Positions 1-9,925 of a stretch of DNA of 64,000 nucleotides are shown here, piece by piece (position 1 is the stretch's first letter; each line of letters opens with the position of its first letter). The notes under the pieces are model-generated. The model saw only the letters and a list, made by a program, of their open reading frames with translations. It had not been told where the DNA came from and made no database searches. A program made the translations under genes and the position numbers. The stretch is taken from assembly GCF_004123835.1 (NCBI RefSeq), contig NZ_MZMU01000024.1, positions 1-64,000 of the forward strand, written 5' to 3'. The stretch comes from Rhizobium leguminosarum (GTDB taxonomy: Bacteria > Pseudomonadota > Alphaproteobacteria > Rhizobiales > Rhizobiaceae).

Positions 1-2
1 CC

Positions 3-788
3 GCCAAGCTTGCCGGCGTCTCCAAGGTGCTGCTCGCCGAAAGCGACGAACTCGCCAACAATCTGGCCGAACCGCTGGCCGATCTGATCGTCTCGCTCTC
101 CGCCAGCTACGACACGATCATCTCCGCCGCCACCTCGGTCGGCAAAAACGTGCTGCCGCGCGTGGCAGCCCTGCTCGATGTCGCCCAGGTCTCGGAGATC
201 ATCGAGGTGATCTCTGCCGATACCTTCAAGCGGCCCATCTATGCCGGCAATGCCATTCAGACGGTGCAGGCGAGCGATGCGAAAAAGGTGATCACCGTGC
301 GCACCGCTTCCTTTGCCTCCGCACCGGACGGCGGCTCCGCGCCGATCGAGGCGATCCCGGCGGTTTCCGATCCGGGGCTTTCGACCTTCGTCGCCGATGC
401 GCTGTCGGCCTCCGACCGGCCGGAACTGACCTCGGCCAAGATCATCATCTCCGGCGGCCGGGCGCTCGGCTCGGCGGAGAAGTTCCGGGAGGTCATCCTG
501 CCGCTCGCCGACAAGCTCGGCGCTGCCGTCGGCGCCAGCCGTGCTGCCGTCGATGCCGGCTATGCGCCGAACGACTGGCAGGTCGGCCAGACCGGCAAGG
601 TTGTGGCGCCGCAGCTCTACATTGCCTGCGGCATTTCAGGCGCCATCCAGCATCTGGCCGGCATGAAGGATTCGAAGGTCATCGTCGCCATCAACAAGGA
701 CGAGGAGGCGCCGATCTTCCAGGTCGCCGACTACGGACTGGTCGCCGATCTCTTCGACGCCCTGCCGGAATTGCAAAAGGCGCTCTGA
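3..788 (+). CDS. etfA: Electron transfer flavoprotein alpha subunit, 5' truncated by window edge
   Basis: Carries electrons from acyl-CoA and other flavin dehydrogenases to ETF-ubiquinone oxidoreductase, as a heterodimer with EtfB in the cytoplasm. About 261 residues are visible; the family is about 310, so roughly 50 N-terminal residues lie outside the window and the reading frame is open at the edge. The C-terminal FAD-binding domain is clear: [11 protein letters not shown], then [20 protein letters not shown] and the following QHLAGMK and [12 protein letters not shown] segments, which form the ETF-alpha signature. The next gene is a 3-hydroxyacyl-CoA dehydrogenase, which supports a shared role in acyl-CoA oxidation. 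No terminator is visible between them. Confidence 0.96.
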   Translation, partial: AKLAGVSKVLLAESDELANNLAEPLADLIVSLSASYDTIISAATSVGKNVLPRVAALLDVAQVSEIIEVISADTFKRPIYAGNAIQTVQASDAKKVITVRTASFASAPDGGSAPIEAIPAVSDPGLSTFVADALSASDRPELTSAKIIISGGRALGSAEKFREVILPLADKLGAAVGASRAAVDAGYAPNDWQVGQTGKVVAPQLYIACGISGAIQHLAGMKDSKVIVAINKDEEAPIFQVADYGLVADLFDALPELQKAL

Positions 789-935
789 CAGCGTCAAATG
801 CTTTTCTTTCGCACGTGCGAATGACTGGAAAATTATCTTTTATCGGGCTACTACTGCTGCCGGGCGATCCTTCGTCCGGCAGTATTGCTAGAAAAATGCG
901 GCGGCGCGGGGGCGAATGCCGTGCGGGGTTTGGAG

Positions 936-1817
936 ATGAATGCGGTGTTGAAGAATATTGGTATTATCGGTGCCGGCCAGATGGGTTGCGGCATCGCGCA
1001 TGTTTCGGCCGCCGCAGGTTACAGGGTTCACATCTACGATCTCTCGCAGGACCGCATCGAATCCGGCCTTGCCACCATCAACGGCAACCTGGCCCGCCTG
1101 GTGACGAACGGCAAGATGACCGAAGAGGAACGCAAGTCGACCTTGTCGCTCATATCAGGCTCGTCCGATGTCAATGACCTCGCCCCCTCCGATCTCGTCA
1201 TCGAGGCCGCGACCGAGGATGAAACGGTCAAGCGCAAGATCTATACCCAGGTCTGTCCGGTCCTGAAGCCGGAAGCGCTGCTTGCCACCAACACGTCTTC
1301 CCTTTCCATCACCCGGCTTGCTGCCGCCACCGACCGCCCCGAACGCTTCATGGGCATACATTTCATGAACCCGGTGCCGGTGATGAAGCTGGTCGAACTG
1401 GTGCGCGGCATCGCGACCGACGAGAAGACCTTTTCCGCCGCCAAGGAATTCGTCGGCACGCTGGAAAAGACCATCACCGTCGCCGAGGATTTCCCGGCCT
1501 TCATCGTCAACCGCATCCTGCTGCCGATGATCAACGAAGCGATCTACACGCTCTATGAAGGCGTCGGCACGGTCGACGCCATCGATACGGCGATGAAGCT
1601 CGGCGCCAATCATCCGATGGGACCGCTGCAGCTTGCCGATTTCATCGGCCTCGACACCTGCCTCTCGATCATGCAGGTGCTGCATGACGGCCTGGCGGAC
1701 TCGAAATACCGCCCCTGCCCGCTGCTGGTAAAATATGTCGAGGCCGGCTGGCTCGGCCGCAAGTCCGGCCGCGGCTTCTATGACTATCGCGGGGAAGTGC
1801 CGGTCCCGACGCGGTAA
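936..1817 (+). CDS. 3-hydroxybutyryl-CoA dehydrogenase
   Basis: Soluble NAD(P)-dependent oxidoreductase converting 3-hydroxybutyryl-CoA and acetoacetyl-CoA; 293 residues, the usual length for the short monofunctional family. The N-terminal Rossmann domain shows GAGQMG at residues 12-17. The catalytic region has [18 protein letters not shown], and the C-terminal helical domain has [12 protein letters not shown] and [15 protein letters not shown]. The ATG at 936 is chosen because TGGAG precedes it and the protein then starts just before the nucleotide-binding strand. An upstream in-frame ATG at 885 would add 17 low-quality residues. It follows etfA by 147 bases on the same strand and is probably co-transcribed. 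Often labelled hbd or hbdA. Confidence 0.95.
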   Translation: MNAVLKNIGIIGAGQMGCGIAHVSAAAGYRVHIYDLSQDRIESGLATINGNLARLVTNGKMTEEERKSTLSLISGSSDVNDLAPSDLVIEAATEDETVKRKIYTQVCPVLKPEALLATNTSSLSITRLAAATDRPERFMGIHFMNPVPVMKLVELVRGIATDEKTFSAAKEFVGTLEKTITVAEDFPAFIVNRILLPMINEAIYTLYEGVGTVDAIDTAMKLGANHPMGPLQLADFIGLDTCLSIMQVLHDGLADSKYRPCPLLVKYVEAGWLGRKSGRGFYDYRGEVPVPTR

Positions 1818-1894
1818 GCAGACCATCACCAGAAAGGGCGAATGGACCGAACGCCCGCGAAATGCTTTCCTTGCCGGGAACGGGAGGAAATGCC

Positions 1895-1987
1895 ATGTCG
1901 ACCGAAACACCCATGTTCCTGCTGCAATGCTGCGTCCTTATCGGAATCGCAGGCGTCTTCCTCATGAGAGGAGATGGGGACTCCTGA
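1895..1987 (+). CDS. Possible 30-residue single-span membrane peptide
   Basis: A 31-codon frame preceded by an excellent Shine-Dalgarno (GGGAGGAAATGCC then ATG). The product has a short polar start, one hydrophobic stretch (FLLQCCVLIGIAGVFLM) and a charged tail ending RGDGDS. It lies in the 179-base gap between the dehydrogenase and the 3' end of tlpA. It resembles no family I know. The ribosome site and single clean transmembrane segment argue for a real gene; its length argues for caution. Confidence 0.4.
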   Translation: MSTETPMFLLQCCVLIGIAGVFLMRGDGDS

Positions 1988-1996
1988 TCAACGTCG

Positions 1997-2659
1997 TTAC
2001 GACCCGATCGCACCCTTGATCAACGCCTTGGCGTCTTCGCTATCCCAGGCGGCCGGGCCGTTCATGGCGGAGATCAGGCAGCCCTTGTCGTTGAGCAGTA
2101 GCGTCACCGGAAGGCCGAAGGCAAGGCCTTCCTTCTTCAGGCTGTTGAAGACGCCGATCGTATTGTCGCGGTAAAACTGCAGCGCATCGACGCCGGTCTC
2201 GGCCAGGAAAGTCTTCGGCTTCTCGTCGTCGCCGGTGTCGATATTGACCGGCACGACCTGGAACCGGTCGCTGCCCATCTCCTTCTCGAGCGCGTTCAGC
2301 GCCGGCATCTCCTCGCGGCAGGGGACGCACCATGTCGCCCAGAGATTGAGAAGCACGGTCTTGCCGGCGAAATGATCGAGCGTCAGGGGCTTGCCGTCCG
2401 GCCCGTTGAAGGAAACCGCCGTCAGCTTGCGCGGCTCGGTGGCGGCAACCATGGCGGCCACCTGCCCCTTCATCAGCGGCGCCAGATTGGCAGCACGCTC
2501 CTTCGCCAGCGAGCATTCGGCCGAAGCGCTGCTGCCGATCCCATTGCCAATCCCCGTCTCCTTCACGTATACCGCTGCCGCACCTGCAACGACACCTGCT
2601 ACGGCGGCGATTGCGATCAATTTTCCGGACGGCAGGCCGAAGGGTTTTTTCGTCGTCAT
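1997..2659 (-). CDS. tlpA: Thiol:disulfide interchange protein TlpA
   Basis: Membrane-anchored thioredoxin-like reductant facing the periplasm; in rhizobia TlpA serves copper/cytochrome oxidase maturation. The 220-residue product has an N-terminal transmembrane anchor (about residues 10-30, [20 protein letters not shown]) and a thioredoxin/AhpC-type domain with the active site [12 protein letters not shown]. The start at 2659 has GGAG seven bases upstream. An in-frame ATG at 2686 would overlap the first codon of argH on the other strand. Only 26 bases separate the chosen start from argH, so the two divergent genes must share a very compact control region. Confidence 0.93.
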   Translation of the reverse strand: MTTKKPFGLPSGKLIAIAAVAGVVAGAAAVYVKETGIGNGIGSSASAECSLAKERAANLAPLMKGQVAAMVAATEPRKLTAVSFNGPDGKPLTLDHFAGKTVLLNLWATWCVPCREEMPALNALEKEMGSDRFQVVPVNIDTGDDEKPKTFLAETGVDALQFYRDNTIGVFNSLKKEGLAFGLPVTLLLNDKGCLISAMNGPAAWDSEDAKALIKGAIGS

Positions 2660-2685
2660 TTCATTCTCCAGGACGGGCATCTTCA

Positions 2686-4089
2686 ATGGCCGAGAACAAC
2701 ACGGACACCAAATCCTCCAACCAAATGTGGGGTGGGCGCTTCGCCTCCGGCCCGGACGCGATCATGGAGGAGATAAATGCCTCGATCGGTTTCGACAAGA
2801 AGCTATTCGCGCAGGATATTCGCGGTTCCATCGCCCATGCGACAATGCTTGCCCATCAGGGGATTATTTCCGCCGAAGATAAGGACAAGATCGTTCACGG
2901 GCTAAACACGATCCTGTCAGAAATCGAAAGTGGCAATTTCGAATTCTCGCGTCAGCTCGAAGACATCCATATGAATGTCGAAGCACGCCTGGCGACGCTG
3001 ATCGGACCGGCGGCCGGCCGCCTGCACACTGCCCGCTCGCGCAACGATCAGGTGGCGCTCGACTTCCGTCTCTGGGTGAAGGAAGAGCTGCAGAAAACCG
3101 AGCGGATGCTGACCGGCCTGATCGCGGCCTTCCTCGATCGCGCCGAAGAACATGCCGAAAGCGTCATGCCGGGCTTCACCCATCTGCAGACCGCCCAGCC
3201 CGTTACCTTCGGCCATCACTGCATGGCCTATGTCGAAATGTTCGGCCGCGATCGCTCGCGCGTGCGCCACGCCATCGAGCATCTGGATGAAAGCCCGATC
3301 GGTGCCGCCGCACTTGCCGGCACCGGCTATCCGATCGACCGCCACATGACGGCCAGGGCCCTCGGTTTCCGCGAGCCGACCCGCAACTCCATCGATACGG
3401 TCTCCGACCGCGATTTCGCCATAGAATTCCTGTCGATCGCAGCAATTGCGGGCATGCACCTGTCGCGTCTGGCGGAAGAGATCGTCATCTGGTCGACCCC
3501 GCAATTCGGTTTCGTGCGCCTTTCCGACGCCTTCTCGACCGGCTCGTCGATCATGCCTCAGAAGAAGAACCCGGATGCCGCCGAACTGGTGCGCGCCAAG
3601 ACCGGCCGGATCAACGGCTCGCTGGTGGCGCTGCTGACGATCATGAAGGGCCTGCCGCTCGCCTATTCCAAGGACATGCAGGAAGACAAGGAACAGGTCT
3701 TCGACGCAGCCGAGAGCCTGGAACTGGCAATTGCCGCCATGACCGGCATGGTGCGCGACATGACCGTCAACACCGCGCGCATGAAGGCGGCGGCCGGCTC
3801 CGGCTATTCGACGGCGACCGATCTTGCCGACTGGCTGGTGCGCGAAGCGGGCCTCCCCTTCCGCGACGCCCATCACGTGACCGGCCGCGCCGTAGCACTC
3901 GCCGAAAGCAAGGGCTGCGACCTTGCCGAACTGCCACTCTCCGAGCTACAGGCGATCCATTCCGACATCACCGACAAGGTCTACGACGTGCTGACGGTCG
4001 AAGCCTCGGTCGCCAGCCGCAAGAGCTTCGGCGGCACGGCACCGTCCGAAGTGCGCAGGCAGATCGCCTTCTGGCGCGCCCGCAACTAA
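2686..4089 (+). CDS. argH: Argininosuccinate lyase
   Basis: Last step of arginine synthesis: argininosuccinate to arginine plus fumarate. The 467 residues match the family. The superfamily signature [12 protein letters not shown], carrying the catalytic serine loop, is intact, as are TARSRNDQ and the [12 protein letters not shown] block. The start MAENNTDT is chosen because homology begins at [13 protein letters not shown] shortly after; a longer frame from 2611 runs through the tlpA start region. It heads a plus-strand series argH-lptM-lysA-DUF4175, an order commonly seen in Rhizobiales. Confidence 0.97.
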   Translation: MAENNTDTKSSNQMWGGRFASGPDAIMEEINASIGFDKKLFAQDIRGSIAHATMLAHQGIISAEDKDKIVHGLNTILSEIESGNFEFSRQLEDIHMNVEARLATLIGPAAGRLHTARSRNDQVALDFRLWVKEELQKTERMLTGLIAAFLDRAEEHAESVMPGFTHLQTAQPVTFGHHCMAYVEMFGRDRSRVRHAIEHLDESPIGAAALAGTGYPIDRHMTARALGFREPTRNSIDTVSDRDFAIEFLSIAAIAGMHLSRLAEEIVIWSTPQFGFVRLSDAFSTGSSIMPQKKNPDAAELVRAKTGRINGSLVALLTIMKGLPLAYSKDMQEDKEQVFDAAESLELAIAAMTGMVRDMTVNTARMKAAAGSGYSTATDLADWLVREAGLPFRDAHHVTGRAVALAESKGCDLAELPLSELQAIHSDITDKVYDVLTVEASVASRKSFGGTAPSEVRRQIAFWRARN

Positions 4090-4243
4090 GAGATACCAGG
4101 CGTGGCGAAAAGCCGCCGCGCCCTTCTGCGGGGTGCGCAAAGACCGCCAACAATCAGGGTGCACAAGGCGGATAAACTTCGCTATGAAGATGTCCATCGT
4201 TCGATATGAATGATGCCATCAAATGCCGCAGAAGAGGATATCC

Positions 4244-4435
4244 ATGAAGAGCTTGCCGCACCTCGTCCGCCTGACGGCGGTTTTCGCCGTCATCGGCCTT
4301 GCCGTTGCCGGATGCGGGCGCAAGGGCGACCTCGATCCGCCGAGCGCTGCGGCAACCAAGGGAGGCGACGTTTCCAAGCCGACGAAACGGCCGGGAACCG
4401 TCGACAAGCCCTTCCTTCTCGATCCCCTTCTTTAA
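4244..4435 (+). CDS. lptM: Small LptM/YifL-type lipoprotein
   Basis: A 63-residue exported lipoprotein. The N-terminal signal ends in the lipobox LAVAGC (cysteine about residue 24), followed by GRKGDLDPP, the conserved start of the LptM (YifL) family. In enterobacteria LptM assists LptD maturation; the role here is inferred from family only. The ATG at 4244 follows GAGGATATCC. It sits directly between argH and lysA, the classical position of this gene, with 11 bases to the lysA start. Confidence 0.85.
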   Translation: MKSLPHLVRLTAVFAVIGLAVAGCGRKGDLDPPSAAATKGGDVSKPTKRPGTVDKPFLLDPLL

Positions 4436-4446
4436 GGCACAAACCC

Positions 4447-5715
4447 GTGAACCATTTCGAATACCGTGACGGTGTCCTTCATGCCGAGAACGTCCCCGTT
4501 CCCGAGATCGCCAAGGCGGTCGGCACGCCGTTCTACGTCTATTCCACCGCAACGCTGGAGCGCCACTACCGCGTCTTTTCGGAAGCTTTCGCCGACATGG
4601 ACTCCATGGTCTGCTATGCGATGAAGGCGAATTCGAACCAGGCGGTGCTGAAGACACTGGGCCGCCTCGGCGCCGGCATCGACGTCGTCTCGGAGGGCGA
4701 GCTGCGCCGCGCGCTTGCCGCCGGCATTCCGCCAAACCGCATCATGTTCTCAGGTGTCGGCAAGACGCCGTCCGAGATGGATTTCGCCCTCGAGGCCGGT
4801 ATCTACTGCTTCAACGTCGAATCCGAGCCCGAGCTTGAGATCCTCAACCAGCGTGCCGTCAGCGCGGGCAAGAAAGCGCCGGTCTCCTTCCGCATCAATC
4901 CTGATGTCGATGCAAAGACGCATTCCAAGATCTCGACCGGCAAGAAGGAAAACAAGTTCGGCATCTCCTGGGAGCGCGCCCGCGCCATCTATGCCCATGC
5001 CGCCAGGCTGCCGGGCATCGAGGTCACCGGCATCGACATGCATATCGGCAGCCAGATCACCGAATTGCAACCCTTCGACGATGCCTTCAAACTGCTGCAC
5101 GATCTTGTGGCGACGCTGCGCGCCGACGGCCACTCCATCCACCACGTCGATATCGGCGGCGGCCTCGGCATTCCCTACAAGGATGACAATAATCCGCCGC
5201 CGCTGCCGGATGCCTATGCGGCAATCGTCAAGAATCAGCTGCGCGGCCTGGACTGCAAGATCATCACCGAACCCGGACGCCTGATCGTCGGCAATGCCGG
5301 CATCCTCGTGACCGAAGTCCTCTATGTGAAGGATGGCGGCGAAAAGACCTTCGTCATCGTCGACGGCGCGATGAACGATCTCATCCGCCCGACGCTCTAC
5401 GAGGCCTTTCACGAGATCCGCCCCGTGACGATTTCGGCGGCAAACGCGCCCCGCATCCGCGCCGACGTGGTCGGTCCCGTCTGCGAGACCGGCGATTATC
5501 TGGCGCTCGACCGCGAGATGGCGATGCCGAAGCCCGGCGACCTGATGGCCGTCAGCACTGCCGGCGCCTACGGCGCGGTCCAGGCCGGCACTTATAACAG
5601 CCGCCTGCTGGTGCCCGAAGTTCTGGTCAGGGGCAGCGATTTTCATACGATTCGCCCGCGCAGAACCTATGCCGAACTGATCAGCCTCGACTCCGTTCCG
5701 GCCTGGCTCGACTGA
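4447..5715 (+). CDS. lysA: Diaminopimelate decarboxylase
   Basis: PLP enzyme catalysing meso-diaminopimelate to lysine plus CO2. 422 residues, alanine-racemase-like barrel then beta domain. The PLP lysine is in VCYAMKANSN, the glycine loop is HHVDIGGGLGIPY, and the C-terminal substrate motif GPVCETGDYLALDR carries the catalytic cysteine. The start is GTG (VNHFEYRDG), 11 bases after the lptM stop; translating further upstream gives an Arg/Pro-rich shadow of lptM. Confidence 0.97.
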   Translation: MNHFEYRDGVLHAENVPVPEIAKAVGTPFYVYSTATLERHYRVFSEAFADMDSMVCYAMKANSNQAVLKTLGRLGAGIDVVSEGELRRALAAGIPPNRIMFSGVGKTPSEMDFALEAGIYCFNVESEPELEILNQRAVSAGKKAPVSFRINPDVDAKTHSKISTGKKENKFGISWERARAIYAHAARLPGIEVTGIDMHIGSQITELQPFDDAFKLLHDLVATLRADGHSIHHVDIGGGLGIPYKDDNNPPPLPDAYAAIVKNQLRGLDCKIITEPGRLIVGNAGILVTEVLYVKDGGEKTFVIVDGAMNDLIRPTLYEAFHEIRPVTISAANAPRIRADVVGPVCETGDYLALDREMAMPKPGDLMAVSTAGAYGAVQAGTYNSRLLVPEVLVRGSDFHTIRPRRTYAELISLDSVPAWLD

Positions 5716-5880
5716 ACAAGCCATCACTTTTTGGCGAATAAACGTGAAAAGCCGGTATTACCGGCCGCTCGCCCTCGCCTTCGCCACAAAGAGTGTTATC
5801 CTTTCGTTCATGAGCGTATTGCCCCGCAATCGCCGGAAGCGCCCTCTGTTCCAGAACGCCAGATCGCGGAGACCGGACCG

Positions 5881-8532
5881 ATGACAAGCCCCTCGCGGCA
5901 GAAGAAAGGTGCATTTGCGTTCCGTCCGTCGCTTGCCCGGCTGGTGACGACGAAACGTCTGTTGGCGCGCATCGTGCTGTTTTTCGAGCAGCTGCTGCCG
6001 CCTTTGATGCCGGTACTGTCCGTCATCGCCTTTTATCTCTGCGCTTCCTGGTTCGGCCTCTTCCGCAGCGTGCCGGACTGGCTGCGCATCCTGCTGCTCA
6101 TCGCCTTTGCTGCCGCTTTTCTCGTCTCGCTCCTCCCCTTCCGCACCCTGCGCTGGCCGAAAGTCGCAGAAGCCGACCGCATGCTGGAAGAGCGCAACGG
6201 CCTGCCGCACCAGCCGGTCACCGTCCAGGAAGACGAGCCGGCCTTCGATACGCCCTTCGGCCGGGCGCTCTGGCGCGAGCACCAGACGCGCATGGCCGAA
6301 AAGATCGCAGCGCTCGATGCCGGACTGCCGCGGCCTGATATTGCCGCGCATGACCGTTTCGCGCTGCGCGCCGTCCCGGCGCTGCTGCTTGTCACTGCCT
6401 TCGGTTATTCGCTGTCGATCAACGGCGGTTCGATCCGCGACGCATTGCAGGCAGCACCCGAGCCGGTGGTCAGCGATCCGGCGGTGCGCATCGACGCCTG
6501 GGTGACGCCGCCTTCCTATACCGGCCGCGCACCGGTTTACCTGACAGCTGACGGCAGCGAGCAGGCGCCGATCGGCATTCCGCAGTTTTCAGGCCTCACT
6601 GTCCGCGTCAGCGGCGGAAAGACGGCCGAAAAGGTCGTGTTCCGCAAGGCGAACGGCGAGGCCCAGGATATTGCCGTGCAGGCGGATACCAAACCGCAGC
6701 AGACGGCGGCATCAGCTAGCGAGCAGCAGACGGCGGCACCGGCCAGCCAGGCTCTCGTCGCGCAGACGCATATGATGAAGCTTCAGGAGAATGGTGCACT
6801 CGAGGTCAACGGCCGCCGCTGGAGCTTCGACGTGCTTCCCGACAAGGCGCCGGAGATTGCCTTTGACGGTTTGCCGAAGCCCAGCGTCAACGGGGCGCTC
6901 GAAATCGGTTTCACCGTCAAGGACGATTACGGCGTCCAGGAGGCGCATGCGGAGATCGTTCCCGTCGAAGCCGACCCGACGGCAACGCCGCTCTATCCGC
7001 TGCCGGAATACCGGCTGGATATCCCCCGCCGCAACGCCCGCGACGCCAAGGGCGTGACCAGCCGGAACCTGACCGAACATCCGCTTGCCGGCAAGCGCGT
7101 GCGCGTCACCCTCGTCGCCAAGGATGCCGCCGGCCAGACCGGACGCAGCCCGCCGCATGAGATGGTGCTGCCGTCGCGGCCCTTCAACGAGCCGCTTGCC
7201 GCGGCCGTCGCCGAGGAGCGGCAGGTCTTCGCGCTCGATACCCGCAAGATGCCGCAGGCAATCGCGCTGAACGAGGCGCTGACCATCCGTCCCGAGGAGA
7301 CGATCCCCAAGCTTACCAACTACCTGCTGCTCGAATCCGCCTTGACGCGCATGAAGCTCGCAAAGGGCGAGGATGCGCTGAAGGATACGGCCCAATATCT
7401 CTGGGAGATCGCCCTCGGCATGGAGGACGGTGATCTCTCGCTGGCCGAGCGCAAGCTGCGCGAAGCCCAGCAGAAGCTTGCCGACGCGTTGGACCGCAAC
7501 GCCCCCGACGCGGAGATCAAGAAGCTGATGGACGAGCTGCGCAAGGCGATGCAGGACTATATGACCGAGCTCGCCCAACGCATGCAGAACGCGCCGATGC
7601 AGCCGAACCAGAATGCGCAGAATATCCTGCGCCAGCAGGATCTGGAACGGATGATGGACCAGATCGAGAATCTCGCCCGCTCCGGCAATCGTGACGCGGC
7701 CCAGCAGATGCTGTCGGAATTGCAGCGGATGATGAACAACCTGCAGGCGGGCCGTCCGCAGCGCGGTCAGCAGGGCCAGGAAAACAGCGAAGCCCGCAAA
7801 CAGATGGACAAGCTCGGCGAGATCCTGCGCGACCAGCAGAAGCTGATGGAACAGACCTTCCGGCTCGATCAGCAGCTCAGGGACCGCATGCAGCGCGGCG
7901 AGCCTGACATGGGCGAGAACGACCCGCTGCTCGACGAGATGAACCCGGGAGAGAATGGCGAGCCCCAGGATCAGCAGCAGGGCCAGCAAGGCAAGGAAGG
8001 TGAGCAGCCCTCCGACCAGATGACGGCCGAGCAGCTGCGCGAGGCGCTGAAACAGCTGCGCGCTCAGCAGGATGCGCTCGGCAAGCAGCTCGGCGAATTG
8101 CAGAAGAGCCTCGGCGAGATGGGCATGAAGCCCGGCCCGGGCTTTGGCCAGGCGCAACGCGAAATGGAAGGTGCCGGCCGTGAACTCGGCCAGGGCCGCG
8201 GCCAACCGGCCGTCGAGGGCCAGGGCCGCGCGCTCGAAGCGCTTCGCCAGGGCGCCCGCGACATGATGAACCAGATGATGCAGGCGCAGCAGGGCCAGCA
8301 GGGTCAAGGTCCAAACGGCCAGGTGGGCCAGGGCGACCAGAACGGCCGCGACCCACTCGGCCGGCCACGCCGGACCCAGGGACCTGATTTCGGCGATGAC
8401 GTGAAGGTGCCTGATGAAATCGACGTTCAGCGGGCACGAGAAATCCTGGACGCGATTCGCGAAAAGCTCGGCAACAATCCGCCGCAGGAAATGGAACGGC
8501 GTTATCTCGAGCGGCTGCTGGACATTCAGTAG
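5881..8532 (+). CDS. DUF4175 / TIGR02302 family large membrane protein
   Basis: An 883-residue envelope protein of unknown function. Two N-terminal hydrophobic segments (about residues 40-85) and a third near 160-180 place it in the membrane. A central region of beta-type domains follows (VRIDAWVTPPSYTGRAPVYL). The C-terminal third is an extended Gln/Gly/Glu-rich, probably coiled-coil and disordered segment with many GQQGQ-type runs and LRAQQDALGKQLGELQ. The last 40 residues are compact again (DEIDVQRAREILDAIREKLG). The start MTSPSRQKKG is preferred; an upstream frame from 5731 adds 50 unconvincing residues. It follows lysA, as in related genomes. Confidence 0.88.
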   Translation: MTSPSRQKKGAFAFRPSLARLVTTKRLLARIVLFFEQLLPPLMPVLSVIAFYLCASWFGLFRSVPDWLRILLLIAFAAAFLVSLLPFRTLRWPKVAEADRMLEERNGLPHQPVTVQEDEPAFDTPFGRALWREHQTRMAEKIAALDAGLPRPDIAAHDRFALRAVPALLLVTAFGYSLSINGGSIRDALQAAPEPVVSDPAVRIDAWVTPPSYTGRAPVYLTADGSEQAPIGIPQFSGLTVRVSGGKTAEKVVFRKANGEAQDIAVQADTKPQQTAASASEQQTAAPASQALVAQTHMMKLQENGALEVNGRRWSFDVLPDKAPEIAFDGLPKPSVNGALEIGFTVKDDYGVQEAHAEIVPVEADPTATPLYPLPEYRLDIPRRNARDAKGVTSRNLTEHPLAGKRVRVTLVAKDAAGQTGRSPPHEMVLPSRPFNEPLAAAVAEERQVFALDTRKMPQAIALNEALTIRPEETIPKLTNYLLLESALTRMKLAKGEDALKDTAQYLWEIALGMEDGDLSLAERKLREAQQKLADALDRNAPDAEIKKLMDELRKAMQDYMTELAQRMQNAPMQPNQNAQNILRQQDLERMMDQIENLARSGNRDAAQQMLSELQRMMNNLQAGRPQRGQQGQENSEARKQMDKLGEILRDQQKLMEQTFRLDQQLRDRMQRGEPDMGENDPLLDEMNPGENGEPQDQQQGQQGKEGEQPSDQMTAEQLREALKQLRAQQDALGKQLGELQKSLGEMGMKPGPGFGQAQREMEGAGRELGQGRGQPAVEGQGRALEALRQGARDMMNQMMQAQQGQQGQGPNGQVGQGDQNGRDPLGRPRRTQGPDFGDDVKVPDEIDVQRAREILDAIREKLGNNPPQEMERRYLERLLDIQ

Positions 8533-8598
8533 GCCATTCACCGCAACGCGATGGACAGCAGGCGCGTCAGAACAAGATCATTCCAGGGCCGAACCGGC

Positions 8599-8714
8599 CT
8601 AGAGCAGTTCCAGGAAAAGTGCATAGCGGTTTTCCGTCCGGAATTGCGTAAAAACAAAAAGCTAGAGCGGTTCTGCGCTTCGATCAAAGCTGAGCCACTC
8701 TAGCATCTGAATCG
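8599..8714 (+). repeat. Rhizobial intergenic palindromic repeat, copy 1
   Basis: Module with AAAAGTGCATAGCGGTTTTCCG then AATTGCGTAAAAACAAAAAGC, followed by AGAGCGGTTC. It belongs to the same family as the copies near 13.3, 15.9, 24.2, 29.7, 36.8 and 44.7 kb. It fills the spacer between the convergent DUF4175 gene and cpdR. Confidence 0.75.
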
Positions 8715-8777
8715 TGATTTCAATCAAAGAAATGGAGCATGATTCGCCCCAAACTACGCTTGTCGGACATCCTTGCT

Positions 8778-9137
8778 CTAAGCGACAAGCGCTCGGGCGA
8801 CTGCCTTGCGGATATCGGGAAGCGCGAATGGCTTGGCGACGACGTCGATGATCTTTTCGGCAAGATCGTCGGCCCGCTCGCGCTGTTCGGCGTAACCGGT
8901 CATCAGCAGGATCTTCAGACCTGGAAAAGCGTCTTTTGCCTGATGGGCGAGTTCAATGCCGTCCATCACGGGCATGCGGATATCTGAAAGCAGCAGATCG
9001 TAGACCCCGTCCTTGAGCTTCTCCAAGCCCTCGGCCCCATCGGCCGCCTCATCGGTCTCGTGGCCATCAAGCCGCAGGGCTCGGGCCACGAAGGACCGCA
9101 GGGAGTCCTCGTCTTCCGTAATCAGAATTCTTGCCAT
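8778..9137 (-). CDS. cpdR: Stand-alone receiver CpdR
   Basis: A single-domain response regulator of 119 residues without an output domain. The acidic pocket (TEDED), phospho-acceptor Asp52 in LLLSDIRMPVMDG, the Thr of LLMTGYAE and the Lys of VAKPF are all present. By family, unphosphorylated CpdR works as a ClpXP adaptor for cell-cycle regulators downstream of the CckA-ChpT relay; in Sinorhizobium it is needed for normal symbiosis. The start MARILITEDE matches orthologues; a longer frame from 9233 adds an unrelated N-terminus. TTAACCAT, resembling a CtrA half-site, lies upstream on the coding strand near 9225-9232. Confidence 0.93.
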   Translation of the reverse strand: MARILITEDEDSLRSFVARALRLDGHETDEAADGAEGLEKLKDGVYDLLLSDIRMPVMDGIELAHQAKDAFPGLKILLMTGYAEQRERADDLAEKIIDVVAKPFALPDIRKAVARALVA

Positions 9138-9253
9138 ATGTGCATCGCTCCGTATCAGCCCCGCGACGGAAATCACCAGACTTTCCTTTTCGATCGGTAA
9201 AGATGACGAAGCGATGGACGAGATGGTTAACAACCCGTCTTGAAGGCAACAGC

Positions 9254-9796
9254 TCAGGCGTCCCCGGTAACCACGCCGACAAAGGGCAGTTCGCGAAAGG
9301 CATAGGCGACATCCATGCCGTAGCCGACGACAAAATAGTCAGGGCATTCGAAGCCGACATAGTCGGCCTCCAGCTTTTCCTTGCGCTTGACGCGCTTGTC
9401 GAGCAGCACGGCGATCGTGACGTTGCGCGCGCCACGTTCGAAGAGCAGTTCCTTGGCAAAGAGCAGCGTCCGGCCGGATTCGAGGATATCGTCGATCAGC
9501 AGGACGTCGCGGCCATGCACGTCGCTGTCGATATCCTTGACGATGCGCACACCCTGCGAAACCGTGCCGATGCCGTAACTCGACAGCGTGATGAACTCGA
9601 CCTCCGGGGCAAGCCCGCTATCATGCAGGGCGCGGATCAGGTCGGCGGCGAAGATGAAGGACCCCTTGAGCACGGCAATGACGAGCAGGTCGTTGGTCGG
9701 GCCGTTGGCGATCTCCCGCGCCATCGAATGATTGCGCTCGGCGATCTGCTCGGCGGTGAAGAGCGGCTCGATGTTTTTTCCGCGCACGACAGGCAT
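9254..9796 (-). CDS. hpt: Hypoxanthine phosphoribosyltransferase
   Basis: Purine salvage: hypoxanthine or guanine plus PRPP to IMP or GMP. 180 residues, family length. The PRPP-binding motif is VLLIDDILESGRTL and the early loop VLKGSFIF is typical. The ATG at 9796 (MPVVRGKN) has GGAG about nine bases upstream. The upstream ATG at 9811 lacks a ribosome site. It lies before cpdR on the same strand with a 116-base spacer. Confidence 0.95.
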   Translation of the reverse strand: MPVVRGKNIEPLFTAEQIAERNHSMAREIANGPTNDLLVIAVLKGSFIFAADLIRALHDSGLAPEVEFITLSSYGIGTVSQGVRIVKDIDSDVHGRDVLLIDDILESGRTLLFAKELLFERGARNVTIAVLLDKRVKRKEKLEADYVGFECPDYFVVGYGMDVAYAFRELPFVGVVTGDA

Positions 9797-9925
9797 AAGG
9801 GCTTGCTCCATGAAAAGAAGGGTAAGCCGTTAGCACATATGCGAGCCTGAAACAGCCTCGCCGGCCATGAAATTAACGGGATTGGCGCGACCGTGGCGCG
9901 AAAGTCGGCCCCATCCCATGTCCTG

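Noticed and set aside
6712-8541. A 609-codon minus-strand frame rich in Leu/His
   Set aside because: Shadow of the Gln-rich tail of the DUF4175 protein (CAG codons read as CTG).
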